IMG/VR virus record: IMGVR_UViG_3300049920_000008
Span: 1-47,486 of that record
DNA from: a virus
Strand: one strand, 5' to 3'
Length of the DNA: 47,486 nucleotides
The notes under the pieces are model-generated. The model was not told the DNA's origin. It did not search any database and worked only from the letters and a program-made list of their open reading frames with translations. Positions 30,160-38,163 of the stretch are shown one piece after another. A program made the position numbers and the translations under genes. Every line of letters begins with the position of its first letter. Within the stretch, counting starts at the first letter, position 1.

Positions 30160-30865
30160 CCACCTGCTTTCGTGACGCGATGATCCGCGACGACAGAGAG
30201 TCGCGGTCACCGAGAATGCGGGACAACCGAATCGCAAACCATCGCCACGACCGCGCCCGCAACAACTCCGGGGTCAAGTCGTGGTGACAGAACAGTTCGA
30301 AATCCATTTCGATCGCATCCCAGGCTTCGAAAATGTCGAGCCAGGACGCCTTTGGGGTGCGCTCCTCGAACGGCACATACCCGGGTTGGGCGGCGGGACA
30401 GCACTCCATCGGATAGGCCCACACTCGCAGGCCCTTATCCGGCATGTACGGTCCGCCGCCAGGGTCGTAGTCGTTGATCGTGCCAGGAGGGTCAACCGCA
30501 TCATCCGGTGCGACACCATAGATGGACGGCTCCCGCCTTACCGGAGGATCGTCCGGCTTGCGCGGGTCGCGGAACTGCCAGACAGCCAGCGCAGCATCGG
30601 CGGTGTCGAGGTACTTCGCGATCGCGGTGCGGCCGGCGTGTAGGGCAGATAGTTCGGGAATCCCGGCCACCTGCATCTCATCCCAGGTGTCGCCGAGGAC
30701 CGCGCGGATACTGTCACGCTCGGTCGCGTCGTTGACCTTCTGCCCCGCCAGCTCGCGGTGCAGAGAGAGGATCGTCAGCGCCGACGGCGACTCGACCCGG
30801 AACTCGCGCCCACCGATCGTGAACGCGAGCCCGGAATCGAGCCACTCATCGAACTGGTCGGACAC
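30137..30865 (-). CDS. Tail assembly chaperone, long copy (G-T-like)
   Basis: A 242-residue protein directly after the major tail protein, start GTG 30865. The N-terminal domain (about 10-97: LAFTIGGREFRVESPSALTI ... LHAGRTAIAKY ... WQF) is the G-type chaperone domain. The C-terminal part (about 175-230: WLDIFEAWDAIEMDFELFCH, then RARSWRWFAIRLSRIL) resembles the T domain normally added by ribosomal frameshifting. Here both are in one open frame. The following gene repeats only the first domain. Together they could supply G and G-T forms without a frameshift. Confidence 0.72.
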   Translation of the reverse strand: MSDQFDEWLDSGLAFTIGGREFRVESPSALTILSLHRELAGQKVNDATERDSIRAVLGDTWDEMQVAGIPELSALHAGRTAIAKYLDTADAALAVWQFRDPRKPDDPPVRREPSIYGVAPDDAVDPPGTINDYDPGGGPYMPDKGLRVWAYPMECCPAAQPGYVPFEERTPKASWLDIFEAWDAIEMDFELFCHHDLTPELLRARSWRWFAIRLSRILGDRDSLSSRIIASRKQVDDGDETG

Positions 30866-30866
30866 C

Positions 30867-31610
30867 TTACGGCGTGCCGGTTCCGACGATCACATCGCAG
30901 GTTGCCGGCGACACACCGGCCAGGGTTGCGGTGATCGTCGCGACGCCGTTGGCGACACCCGACACCAACCCGGTCGCCGACACTGTCGCCGCGGCCTCGT
31001 CGTCCGACGTCCACGCGACGTCGCCGGTGCGGATCGCGCCGGTGTTGTCTTTGACGATGAGCTGCATGACGCCATCCGCGGCGATCGTGGCATCCGACGG
31101 CGACACTGTGATGCTGGTCGCGGTCTCGACGTCGGTCGGCTTGGGAGGCTTGGTGTAGGCCTGGTAGCCGGTCAGGGTGACGGTCGCGCCGAAGAGGGAT
31201 GCCTTGTCGCCCTGAGCGTTCTGGAACGACACACCCGCGCGGCCCTGATACGAATCCAGGTGGTCATCGGTGCGCCAGAACCGGACGTGCACGAACTCGT
31301 CGGCGCCGAGTTCACCCTGCCGACTGCGCAGGATCTCGACGCCCGGATCGGGCACGCCGTCTTCGAGTTTGCGCTGCAGTGTCAACTCCAGCGACCACGA
31401 CGCTTCCGTCGCGATGTTGCCGGTGTAGTTGCCGCCGTGCATGTCGCCGCCGTCCTGGCGCTGCTTTTCGCCCATGTTGGCGTTGACGCCAGTGAGGCCC
31501 TGGACGAACGTCCACGGGTCACTCGAGGACAGCCGCACCTGGACCGCCCAGTTCCGCGTGAGGGTGGCGTCCATGCTCGAGGTGTCCGGATGGTTGAGAA
31601 CAGCCATCAT
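30867..31610 (-). CDS. Major tail protein with Ig-like (Big_2) domain
   Basis: A 247-residue tube protein. Residues about 1-155 form the tail-tube domain (NWAVQVRLSSSDPWTFVQG, ASWSLELTLQRKLEDG). Residues about 165-247 are a bacterial immunoglobulin-like Big_2 domain (SITVSPSDATIAADGVMQLI, TSDDEAAATVSATGLVSGVA). In many phages such domains decorate the tail and bind surfaces weakly. Start ATG 31610 or 31607; AAGGAG is six bases before the second. It lies between the tail terminator gene and the chaperone pair. Confidence 0.88.
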   Translation of the reverse strand: MMAVLNHPDTSSMDATLTRNWAVQVRLSSSDPWTFVQGLTGVNANMGEKQRQDGGDMHGGNYTGNIATEASWSLELTLQRKLEDGVPDPGVEILRSRQGELGADEFVHVRFWRTDDHLDSYQGRAGVSFQNAQGDKASLFGATVTLTGYQAYTKPPKPTDVETATSITVSPSDATIAADGVMQLIVKDNTGAIRTGDVAWTSDDEAAATVSATGLVSGVANGVATITATLAGVSPATCDVIVGTGTP

Positions 31611-32062
31611 TCACTCCTTGGGTTGAGGGTTATCCGGTAGTCGTCGGCACGCACACAACGGCCGTTCGAGTCCTCGAAGGACTGCGCCCGCACGACCCGG
31701 CGGACATCTAGGACCCGGACGCCGCCGGGCCACACTTCTTTGCGCACCACATGATCAGGAACATGCAGCGCCCCGTACACGTCGTCAGCCCAACTGTCGG
31801 CATCCTTGACGGCGCCGACCGCGGTCCGAAACCGCAGCCGCACATCAATGTCCGGGTTGTATGGGTCACGCTCACGGTTGTCGCGCGTCACAACCGCCGA
31901 CACACACGTATCCGGGTCCGGCGGCAACAGGCCGTCAACGAACGCCGGTCGATCCAGATCGGCCTCCACATACACCGAATCCGGCGTGTACACGACCAGG
32001 CTGAGGTCAGAGAGGTGCCGCCCCAGGGCGTCGACCACCTCGGAGCTCGACGTCGGCGACAT
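31607..32062 (-). CDS. Tail terminator-like protein
   Basis: A 151-residue protein immediately upstream of the major tail protein, the usual place of the tail terminator. It begins MSPTSSSEVVDALGRHLSDL and has strand-rich segments (SLVVYTPDSVYVEADLDRPA, DIDVRLRFRTAVGAVKDADS). Coupled to neighbours by TGATG on both sides. Assignment is from order and fold type. Confidence 0.65.
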   Translation of the reverse strand: MSPTSSSEVVDALGRHLSDLSLVVYTPDSVYVEADLDRPAFVDGLLPPDPDTCVSAVVTRDNRERDPYNPDIDVRLRFRTAVGAVKDADSWADDVYGALHVPDHVVRKEVWPGGVRVLDVRRVVRAQSFEDSNGRCVRADDYRITLNPRSE

Positions 32063-32385
32063 CAGCCGCCCAACCTCGCGCGGACCTCGTCGGCCACAAT
32101 CTGCTCCATCTGCGGACCGATCTCATCGGCCGCATTGCGCAGATAGAACCGCTCACCGTTCGGATGCTCGTAGTCCAGGTAGTGCTGCTTTACCGCATAC
32201 GGTGCGGTGAACTCCACCCGCACCGCGCCATCATCCAACTCGGACAGCACACCCGAATCCTTGAGCTCACCCGACAATGTCGGCGCCCGATCGCGCGCAT
32301 CCTCGAGCAACTTGTGGCCCGCCCGACGCGCCGCATCAGCCCGAGCAGCATCCAGATTCGGCCAATTCTCGTTCACCACAGGCAT
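32062..32385 (-). CDS. HK97 gp10-like head-tail/tail component
   Basis: A 107-residue protein, start ATG 32385 (TGATG coupling with the upstream mini-protein). The sequence shows the gp10-like order: LDAARADAARRAGHKLLEDA then RDRAPTLSGELKDSGVLSEL, AVRVEFTAPYAVKQHYLDYE and a C-terminal RNAADEIGPQMEQIVADEVR. These proteins join or measure the tail. The frame remains open for 86 codons upstream, but that sequence is out of frame relative to the conserved mini-protein. Confidence 0.75.
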   Translation of the reverse strand: MPVVNENWPNLDAARADAARRAGHKLLEDARDRAPTLSGELKDSGVLSELDDGAVRVEFTAPYAVKQHYLDYEHPNGERFYLRNAADEIGPQMEQIVADEVRARLGG

Positions 32386-32567
32386 CAGGCACCAACCGGG
32401 CAAGTGCAGCAGTATGTGCAGCGACACGGGGGTCTCATAACCCCACCTCCGCCAGTCGGCGGCGTTATAGGACCGCCAGTCGCGAACCTCGACTTTGCGA
32501 AGTCTCCGCCAGGGCGGTATCCGCCCGAGCGTGGAGCAATCCATTTCGCGCGCTTTCGCTTCGACAT
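32385..32567 (-). CDS. Cys-rich mini-protein B (WIAPRSGGYRPGG family)
   Basis: A 60-residue protein, basic at the start (SKRKRAK), then WIAPRSGGYRPGGDF, and a C-terminal Cys cluster (PPCRCTYCCTCPVG). It shares the 13-residue block WIAPRSGGYRPGG and a Cys-rich end with mini-protein A at 32910-33080. The Cys pairs could bind zinc. TGATG overlaps on both sides place it within the connector operon. Function unknown. Confidence 0.75.
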   Translation of the reverse strand: MSKRKRAKWIAPRSGGYRPGGDFAKSRFATGGPITPPTGGGGVMRPPCRCTYCCTCPVGA

Positions 32568-32917
32568 CAGGCACCCCCGCCCAACTTGACCTCATAGAAC
32601 CGCGGAATCCCCGGCACCCGAGTGTCATGCAGCTCCGCCACAATCACCTCGACCGGACGCCGCGACGGATCAAGCTCGACCGGCAACGTCACCCGCGACC
32701 CCGTCGGAATCGGCTCGGTATCAGCCGACATCTGACACGCCGCCGACGACGTCACCGTCGACCCGTCATCCGCCGTCACCACCTCGGCAGTCATGCGGAT
32801 CTTCGCCATGATCTGCACAGGCTCAGCGAACAGAACACCCCGGCCGGTCTGACCGACCCGACGCTCCACCGACAGCGGCCAGGTGAAGAAGCGCGCCAGC
32901 GGGTCTCGCCTAGCCAC
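32567..32917 (-). CDS. Head-to-tail stopper-like protein
   Basis: A 116-residue protein. Start GTG 32917 overlaps mini-protein A's stop by eight bases. The N terminus PLARFFTWPLSVERRVGQTG is followed by strand-rich sequence (IRMTAEVVTADDGSTVTSSA, GSRVTLPVELDPSRRPVEVI, GIPRFYEVKLG), fitting the small beta-barrel stopper between adaptor and tail. ATG 32809 is a shorter alternative. Named by position and fold type. Confidence 0.65.
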   Translation of the reverse strand: MARRDPLARFFTWPLSVERRVGQTGRGVLFAEPVQIMAKIRMTAEVVTADDGSTVTSSAACQMSADTEPIPTGSRVTLPVELDPSRRPVEVIVAELHDTRVPGIPRFYEVKLGGGA

Positions 32918-33080
32918 CGCGGCACCTGCAGCATCGGTGGCAGCAGTGACCCGGCATCGAAACCCCAGCGCTGCCAGGTGGCGGCTTGCGGCTTGTCGCC
33001 GTCTTGGTGCCGAACTCTCCACCCGGACGGTAGCCACCAGAGCGGGGTGCGATCCACCCGCCAAGTCGACGCCGACTCAC
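32910..33080 (-). CDS. Cys-rich mini-protein A (WIAPRSGGYRPGG family)
   Basis: A 56-residue protein; GTG 33080 shares GTGA with the adaptor gene stop and TAG ends at 32910. After a basic start (SRRRLGG) comes WIAPRSGGYRPGGEF, then a Lys/Pro-rich linker and a C terminus with six Cys/His-rich residues (PGHCCHRCCRCRGG). It is a clear paralogue of mini-protein B. The conserved block and Cys cluster confirm this frame over the alternatives that are also open here. Function unknown; possibly zinc-binding accessory of head-tail joining. Confidence 0.75.
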   Translation of the reverse strand: MSRRRLGGWIAPRSGGYRPGGEFGTKTATSRKPPPGSAGVSMPGHCCHRCCRCRGG

Positions 33081-33604
33081 AACCGGTACCGGCCAATCGC
33101 GTGGGCGTACGAATCCATGCCACGCAGCAGGCCTGTCGCTTCGGCCGAGTAGGTGATCGCAGCGCCATCCAACTGCGCCGTCTTCACCGACCCGAACGCT
33201 GCAGCATCCACACGCTCATCCAGCATGTGCTGCGCGACCGCCAAAATCTCCGGCGGCGTGGACTCGAAGCCGTGAGTCAGAGTGACCTTCACCTTGCGAT
33301 ACCCGACCGGCCAACCCTGGCGGCGCCACAACTGGCCAATCGTCCGCCACTCGTAGTCGTCGATCGGGTTGTCGTCGGCGTCGGTCACCGCAGACACATC
33401 GGTGACGAGCAGCGACGGGATCGTGAGCACGCGATGCCCGAGTTGGTCGAGCGTCAACGTCTCGGTCGCTCTCGGCGCAATATGCCAGCCGCACCAGTTG
33501 CGGATCGCGTTGCCAATCGCTTCCAGGTCCGCATCGGTCACGTCAGTGCCGGTGGGGATCTGGCCGTTACCGACCAGCGATCCGTACGCCGAGAAGTCGA
33601 TCAC
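33077..33604 (-). CDS. Head-to-tail adaptor
   Basis: A 175-residue, mostly helical protein starting MIDFSAYGSLVGNGQIPTGT, with LEAIGNAIRNWCGWHIAPR, and a middle strand region (VLTIPSLLVTDVSAVTDADD). This is the gp6-like connector pattern common in siphoviruses, here two genes after the capsid. It would bind the portal ring. ATGA coupling with the small gene upstream. Confidence 0.8.
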   Translation of the reverse strand: MIDFSAYGSLVGNGQIPTGTDVTDADLEAIGNAIRNWCGWHIAPRATETLTLDQLGHRVLTIPSLLVTDVSAVTDADDNPIDDYEWRTIGQLWRRQGWPVGYRKVKVTLTHGFESTPPEILAVAQHMLDERVDAAAFGSVKTAQLDGAAITYSAEATGLLRGMDSYAHAIGRYRL

Positions 33605-33948
33605 GCCGGGTCAGAACCGTCCGCGTTGTCGCCGAGAGCGACGCTGCCGTCGGTGGTGTCCTCGGTGGTCTTCTGGTCGCCGTCATTCTGCTTGGCGGCG
33701 CCACGTTTGCCTCGGCCGCGGGTGGACACCGACCGCTTCTCGCCGGGTGCCGCAGTGGCCGATTCGACCGGGGTCGGGTTGACCGCACCTTCGGCGCGCT
33801 GCGCAGCGAACTCGACAGTCTCGAACAGGTTCTCGCGTCCGACTACCACCGGGTCGGTCGAGTCGAACAGGTCGCCGGGGCGGACCACTCGCGGCGTCCC
33901 CTGCGCATCGCTGCAGGCAAAAGCCTCTCGTGCACGCAGTACTGGCAT
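33601..33948 (-). CDS. Small head-region protein (115 aa)
   Basis: Follows the capsid gene and its hairpin. The first 45 residues look folded (MPVLRAREAFACSDAQGTPR, VVRPGDLFDSTDPVV). The rest is charged and low complexity (RGRGKRGAAKQNDGDQK). Proteins of this type are frequent between capsid and adaptor genes in actinobacterial phages; role unknown, perhaps head completion. Confidence 0.65.
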   Translation of the reverse strand: MPVLRAREAFACSDAQGTPRVVRPGDLFDSTDPVVVGRENLFETVEFAAQRAEGAVNPTPVESATAAPGEKRSVSTRGRGKRGAAKQNDGDQKTTEDTTDGSVALGDNADGSDPA

Positions 33949-33977
33949 GGTTTCCTCGTTCCCTCGTTGGATGTGGC

Positions 33978-34022
33978 GGACACGTGATGGGCGGCCGAAC
34001 CATGGCCGCCCATCACGTGTCC
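33978..34022. terminator. Perfect 19-bp hairpin after the capsid gene
   Basis: GGACACGTGATGGGCGGCC (33978-33996) and its exact complement GGCCGCCCATCACGTGTCC (34004-34022) flank a 7-base loop. It lies six bases past the capsid stop. Such a structure may terminate part of the late transcripts or protect the capsid mRNA 3' end, giving more capsid than downstream proteins. Confidence 0.75.
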
Positions 34023-34027
34023 ATCGA

Positions 34028-35665
34028 TCAGGCGGTGGTTTCCACGTTCAGGACGCGGATGCCGCCGGGGTTCACCACGTCGGCGCCGGTGCGGTAGTAC
34101 GCGTACCAACCGCGCTGACCGGTCGGACGCCGGTTCGACCCGAACAGGTGCGGAATGAACTCCACGGTCATGCCGATCCGGTCGGCGATGACGTAGTTCG
34201 ACAGATCGCCGAAGATCAGCACGTAGTTGTCGGCCGATGCTGCGGGGTTGATCGTGTCGTCCATGTCCTCGGCCTCACCGACCGGCTTGCCGATCAGCTG
34301 GTCCGGGCGGTCGCCGCCGAGGTAGGTCCACAGCCCTGCGCCGCCAGCGGTGTCGAACTGCCGGATCTTGCTGTAGATCAGGTCGTTCGCCAACCACGAC
34401 GCCGCAGTGCGGTAACGCGCCGGCAGCGCGCTACGCAGCGCGTAGACGTCGGCGAGTGCGAACGTCTCCGCGGTGGCCGCCGCCACGACCGAACCCGAGG
34501 CCGCGGCGAGCGCGGTGACGAGGCCGGTGGGCTGACCGCTGCCGGTGCCCGAGATGAACGCGGGCGCCTCGAGGTCGTCCTTGCCCTGCGCAAGCAACTT
34601 GGCGACCTCTGCGGTCACGTTCTGCTCGTCCTCGAGCGCCTCGATCGAGATCGGCACGAAGCCCTGCGCCTTGTGCACGTCGATCTCCGGCTGCCCGAAC
34701 GTCGGGGCGTCGTCGGAGACCTCGGTGGCCTCACCGTCCCACGACCAGGACACCGCACCGGCGGACACACCGTGCCACTTGTCTCCGGTGGCGACGACCT
34801 GACGGGCGAAGCGCCGAATGTCGTTGCGGGAGCCGTCGGAGGTGATGATCACCGTCGGGTCGAGCTGGAACGGCACCAGGTAGCCGCCGTTGGCGTCGGT
34901 CAGCGACATTGCGCGAACCTCGTCCATTGCGCGGGCCTCGTCGGAGGTCAGCGAGTGCTGCTGGTTGCGGGCCATCTTCGACCATGCCCGCAGGTAGGCC
35001 GGAGACGACGTCAGCAGGCACTGACGGGCGAGTGTCGAGTTCTTGTCGTCGAAGTTCTCGACGATCTCGGTCGCGGCTTGACGGACGTTGTCGCTGGCGC
35101 CCTGCATCTTGGAGATGGCGTCGATCGCCCGCGCCCGGAACTCTCCGGCGACTTCGCCGGCGCTGCGGCCGAAGGTGCGGACGTCGGACAGGTCCCACGG
35201 GTTGCGGAACCGGCAGTCCTCGATGCTGTCGGGCTCGAGGATGGCGTCGCGGTCGTAGTCGTCGCGCGATCCCTGCGAGTTGCTGCCACGCTCGACGCGC
35301 AGCCGCGACCGCGACGGGACCTGAGCGGCGGCCGAACGCACCGAGGCGATCTCGGCGGCGCGCTCGAGGCGCTTGCGGTGGCCGTCCACCTCTTCGAACT
35401 CCGAGCGGCACTGGGCGAACTCGGCGTCTTCCTCGGGGGTGGGGTCGTCGAGCTCGGCGATCTCCTCCATGCGGGCGTGCAGCTCTTCGAGCCGCGAGAT
35501 CGACTGCGAGTGCGTCAGGGTTGGGCCACCCGAACGAGTGTCGTCGCCGGTGTTGCCGTCGCCGTTGCCGTCGCCTCCGAGGACGGGCCAGATGGGGCCG
35601 CGCTTGGTCATGCCGAGCGCGCGAAGACCGGTCAGCGGGTGGACCGGCAGTTCGGTGGTGAACAT
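34028..35665 (-). CDS. Major capsid protein (HK97 fold)
   Basis: A 545-residue HK97-type capsid protein. Residues about 50-115 are a charged coiled coil (SRLEELHARMEEIAELDDPT, then EFEEVDGHRKRLERAAEIAS), the delta/scaffold domain removed by the protease. The remainder is the capsid fold (GGYLVPFQLDPTVIITSDGS, AQGFVPISIEALEDEQNVTA, ASADNYVLIFGDLSNYVIAD, and a C-terminal VVNPGGIRVLNVETTA). The gene follows the protease with two bases between, with GGGAGC upstream. It is followed by a strong hairpin. Confidence 0.92.
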   Translation of the reverse strand: MFTTELPVHPLTGLRALGMTKRGPIWPVLGGDGNGDGNTGDDTRSGGPTLTHSQSISRLEELHARMEEIAELDDPTPEEDAEFAQCRSEFEEVDGHRKRLERAAEIASVRSAAAQVPSRSRLRVERGSNSQGSRDDYDRDAILEPDSIEDCRFRNPWDLSDVRTFGRSAGEVAGEFRARAIDAISKMQGASDNVRQAATEIVENFDDKNSTLARQCLLTSSPAYLRAWSKMARNQQHSLTSDEARAMDEVRAMSLTDANGGYLVPFQLDPTVIITSDGSRNDIRRFARQVVATGDKWHGVSAGAVSWSWDGEATEVSDDAPTFGQPEIDVHKAQGFVPISIEALEDEQNVTAEVAKLLAQGKDDLEAPAFISGTGSGQPTGLVTALAAASGSVVAAATAETFALADVYALRSALPARYRTAASWLANDLIYSKIRQFDTAGGAGLWTYLGGDRPDQLIGKPVGEAEDMDDTINPAASADNYVLIFGDLSNYVIADRIGMTVEFIPHLFGSNRRPTGQRGWYAYYRTGADVVNPGGIRVLNVETTA

Positions 35666-35667
35666 GG

Positions 35668-36606
35668 TCAGATGCTCCCTTTCTTGTCGAGTGCAGTGAG
35701 CAACGTGTTCCGCTGATTGCGGAGCACGAGATCGAAGCGCGAATTGCGCTTTCGCGACGGGTGCTCACCTACCGGCGTGGTGGATCGCTGCGCGTCGTTC
35801 ATGCGAGGCGACGCCTCGCTAGTGGACGAGTCGGGGCGCTCGACTACCTCGCGGGTGTCTCGCTGCGCGTCGTCATCCTGTTCGGCTGCGTCCGCGATGA
35901 ACACAGCCTGGGCGAGCAGCTTCCGCTGCTCGGGGTCGTTGAGGCGGCCCAGATCGATCACCTGAGACCGCACTGCGACTGAGGTGTCGGCGTAGGCCGG
36001 CCACACGACCGGTCCCATCTCGGGCACCTTCAGTTCCTTGAGGGTGCGCACCGGCAGTTCTGCGTCGGGGACGTCTTCGAACCAGGTGGTGCGCAATACC
36101 TGCATCAGTTCGTCTTCGTCGCGGATCTGCCTGCCGGCGGCGGTATGCCACTGTTCGCGGACCACGGAGAACCGGAACGACATGCCGTCGATCGCTTCGG
36201 CGGCCATCGCGTCCCGGACGGGCTGCATCAGCCAGTTGTCGAAGATCCGGGCGATGACATGCGCGCCGCCTTCGGGTGCGAGTTCGGGGTCGACCTCTTC
36301 GGCGATCCGCTCCAGTTTCGCGATCGGAATCGAGCCGATCATCGGGTGGCGGCCGTGGTCGAACTGGATCCGCGGTGGTGTCTCACGGAACGACCGCTTC
36401 ATCGAACCGGGGGCGATCTTCTCCCGGAACTTGCCTTCCCAGGAGTCGATGATCGTTTCGCGGTTGAACACCGCGCCATACCCGTCGAGAGTGAGGCCGT
36501 CGTTCTGGTCACCACCCTCGTCGTCGCTGCGGAGCGTGAACGGAGCCTCCCGCAGGACACTCTCGAGCGGCGGGCGCTGAGCCCTACGCGTCTTCGTTGT
36601 CGTCAC
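35668..36606 (-). CDS. Prohead protease (HK97/U35 family)
   Basis: A 312-residue serine protease that matures the prohead. Start GTG 36606 has GAGGAGG upstream and overlaps the portal gene end by 23 bases. The catalytic pair is H84 in QFDHGRHPMIGS and S143 in DGMSFRFSV. The N-terminal domain carries LDGYGAVFNRETIIDSWEGK and the C-terminal tail (about 240-312) is charged and likely a self-cleaved or scaffold-like extension. Order portal, protease, capsid is the standard for HK97-like phages. Confidence 0.88.
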   Translation of the reverse strand: MTTTKTRRAQRPPLESVLREAPFTLRSDDEGGDQNDGLTLDGYGAVFNRETIIDSWEGKFREKIAPGSMKRSFRETPPRIQFDHGRHPMIGSIPIAKLERIAEEVDPELAPEGGAHVIARIFDNWLMQPVRDAMAAEAIDGMSFRFSVVREQWHTAAGRQIRDEDELMQVLRTTWFEDVPDAELPVRTLKELKVPEMGPVVWPAYADTSVAVRSQVIDLGRLNDPEQRKLLAQAVFIADAAEQDDDAQRDTREVVERPDSSTSEASPRMNDAQRSTTPVGEHPSRKRNSRFDLVLRNQRNTLLTALDKKGSI

Positions 36607-38005
36607 CCGATTCCTCCTCGTCGTCCTCGGTCGGGTCCGGCGCGGCGCCGGGTGTCGTTGTCGGCTGGTCCTCGGCCCCCGGCTTCTGCAGCTGCACGCT
36701 GTACAGGCCGGTGTGCTCCAGAAGTCGGAAGTCATCAGACCGGACAGCCGACACCACCGACTCGGGCGTGTATCCGGCCGCGATCAGCGACGAGATCGTG
36801 GTGGCGCGAGTCTGCTGAATCTCCGCAGCATCCTTCTCGTCCTCACGCAAAAACGGGACGTCGTCGGCGTCATACCAGAGGCGGTAGTCATTTCGCGCGC
36901 TCGGCCGGTCGACCAAGTTCTCAATCGATCCTGCGAGGTTCTGCCACAGCGGGTGCGCCGTGCCATCCGCCAGCCGACGCCGCGCCTGGCCGTAGTTGCT
37001 GTAGGTGGCGGCCGCGAGCCCTTCAGACAGTCCAACAATCACCGGTGGGACACCGGCGGCCGCTGCGATGCGGGTCTCCCCACCGCCGCGAACATCCTTG
37101 AAGTCAATATCCTTCAGGTTCGTGCCGACCGCAGTTACATCAGCACCCGGGTAAAGGTGCAACGTCTTGTACGCATTGTCGACCCCGGAATGCTGATCGC
37201 GCATCATCTCCGAGAACCGGGCGACCTTCTCCATGCTGGCCGCGATGTCATGCTTGACCACCAGATTGGGGGTCGCCCCATTGTCGAAGAACTTCCGCTG
37301 ATGCTTCGACATCGCCTGATCGGCCTGCACTTCGCGCAAGATTGGTGTCAGCCACGACATCCCGCGGTAGGTCGCGAGTGGATCCGGGATTGGCGCGAAG
37401 TGTGCAACTTCATCAGCGAGCAGCCCGACCGAGTCTTTTCCGGACGCGCCGCCGTCCGGGGTGTATACGTACCCCAGTTTTCGCCAGCCGACTTGCCCTC
37501 GTCCGTCAGGCAACACCCGAGGCTCGACCACGACATCAACCCAGTCCGGCCGCAGCCGCACAAGTTCGCCGCCGACCTTCATCCAGTACGAGTTCCCTGC
37601 GAGGTCAGCGTCCTGGATCATCCGCGACAGCATGTCCTGCGTCGTTCCACCCATCCATGGGCGCTCTAGGATTCCTAGGCTACGACTCCCGAATGTGTTC
37701 GACGGCTTCCCGTCGCGCAAGTTCTGCCACCGGAACCGCACCGACGAGAACACGAGCTGCCGGACCAACATGCACGCGAACACCGGGCCGTTGGCCGCAT
37801 ACGCGCCCTGGGCGAGGCCAACGAAATTGTTCGCCGCCCGCTCAGTCGTCTGCCCTGCCAGCGTCTGCTGGATGCCGCCCACCCCATAGCCGAGACCGTT
37901 ATAGGAGAACGAGTTGAGCATTTCGGCGTAGTCGTCGACAGTCAGCGCCCCAGTGCGCCGCTCCGGCGCAGCCACTCCCCCGCGAATGCGATCGATCAGC
38001 TTCAC
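36584..38005 (-). CDS. Portal protein
   Basis: A 473-residue HK97-type portal. Start GTG 38005 overlaps the membrane-protein gene stop (GTGA). Recognisable segments: NGPVFACMLVRQLVFSSVRF, LAGNSYWMKVGGELVRLRPD, QRKFFDNGATPNLVV, and KDVRGGGETRIAAAAGVPP then LGLSEGL-like near 325. The C terminus is acidic and low complexity (DPTEDDEEESGDDNEDA). It forms the dodecameric DNA gateway and follows terminase. Confidence 0.9.
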   Translation of the reverse strand: MKLIDRIRGGVAAPERRTGALTVDDYAEMLNSFSYNGLGYGVGGIQQTLAGQTTERAANNFVGLAQGAYAANGPVFACMLVRQLVFSSVRFRWQNLRDGKPSNTFGSRSLGILERPWMGGTTQDMLSRMIQDADLAGNSYWMKVGGELVRLRPDWVDVVVEPRVLPDGRGQVGWRKLGYVYTPDGGASGKDSVGLLADEVAHFAPIPDPLATYRGMSWLTPILREVQADQAMSKHQRKFFDNGATPNLVVKHDIAASMEKVARFSEMMRDQHSGVDNAYKTLHLYPGADVTAVGTNLKDIDFKDVRGGGETRIAAAAGVPPVIVGLSEGLAAATYSNYGQARRRLADGTAHPLWQNLAGSIENLVDRPSARNDYRLWYDADDVPFLREDEKDAAEIQQTRATTISSLIAAGYTPESVVSAVRSDDFRLLEHTGLYSVQLQKPGAEDQPTTTPGAAPDPTEDDEEESGDDNEDA

Positions 38006-38163
38006 TCGCCGCTACCGCTCAACGGATCGTAGAACAGCACCGCGCCGACCAGACTCAGCCCGCCGGCCGCCAGAAGCGCAACGCCACCACCCCACAGGAC
38101 GACCGCGCCAGCAACCACCGACAACGCGCCGACAGAAGCCAGGGCGGTACTCACTCGCGTCAT
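38002..38163 (-). CDS. Small two-helix membrane protein (53 aa)
   Basis: Fills exactly the gap between terminase (ATGA overlap) and portal (GTGA overlap). Two hydrophobic stretches (SVGALSVVAGAVVLWGGGVA, LLAAGGLSLVGAVLFY) separated by little, and a short polar end. Its place inside the packaging module is unusual for a membrane protein. Function unknown. Confidence 0.7.
   Translation of the reverse strand: MTRVSTALASVGALSVVAGAVVLWGGGVALLAAGGLSLVGAVLFYDPLSGSGE

Noticed and set aside
30137-30190. Programmed ribosomal frameshift between the chaperone genes
   Set aside because: No canonical slippery heptamer in the overlap, the downstream frame has its own ATG pair with an AGGTGG-like site, and the T-like domain is already in the first frame.
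32386-32643. N-terminal extension of the gp10-like gene
   Set aside because: The frame is open upstream, but the same DNA encodes the conserved mini-protein in another frame, and the coupled ATG at 32385 fits the operon.
32791-33057. 88-aa alternative frame upstream of the stopper
   Set aside because: It looked similar to the frame above, but the similarity follows from the mini-protein paralogy at DNA level; the WIAPRSGGYRPGG frame is much better conserved.
32495-35716. Open frame of over 1,000 codons on the + strand across the connector and capsid genes
   Set aside because: It is antisense to clearly identified capsid and adaptor genes; long opposite-strand frames are common in high-GC coding DNA. 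No domain is visible.
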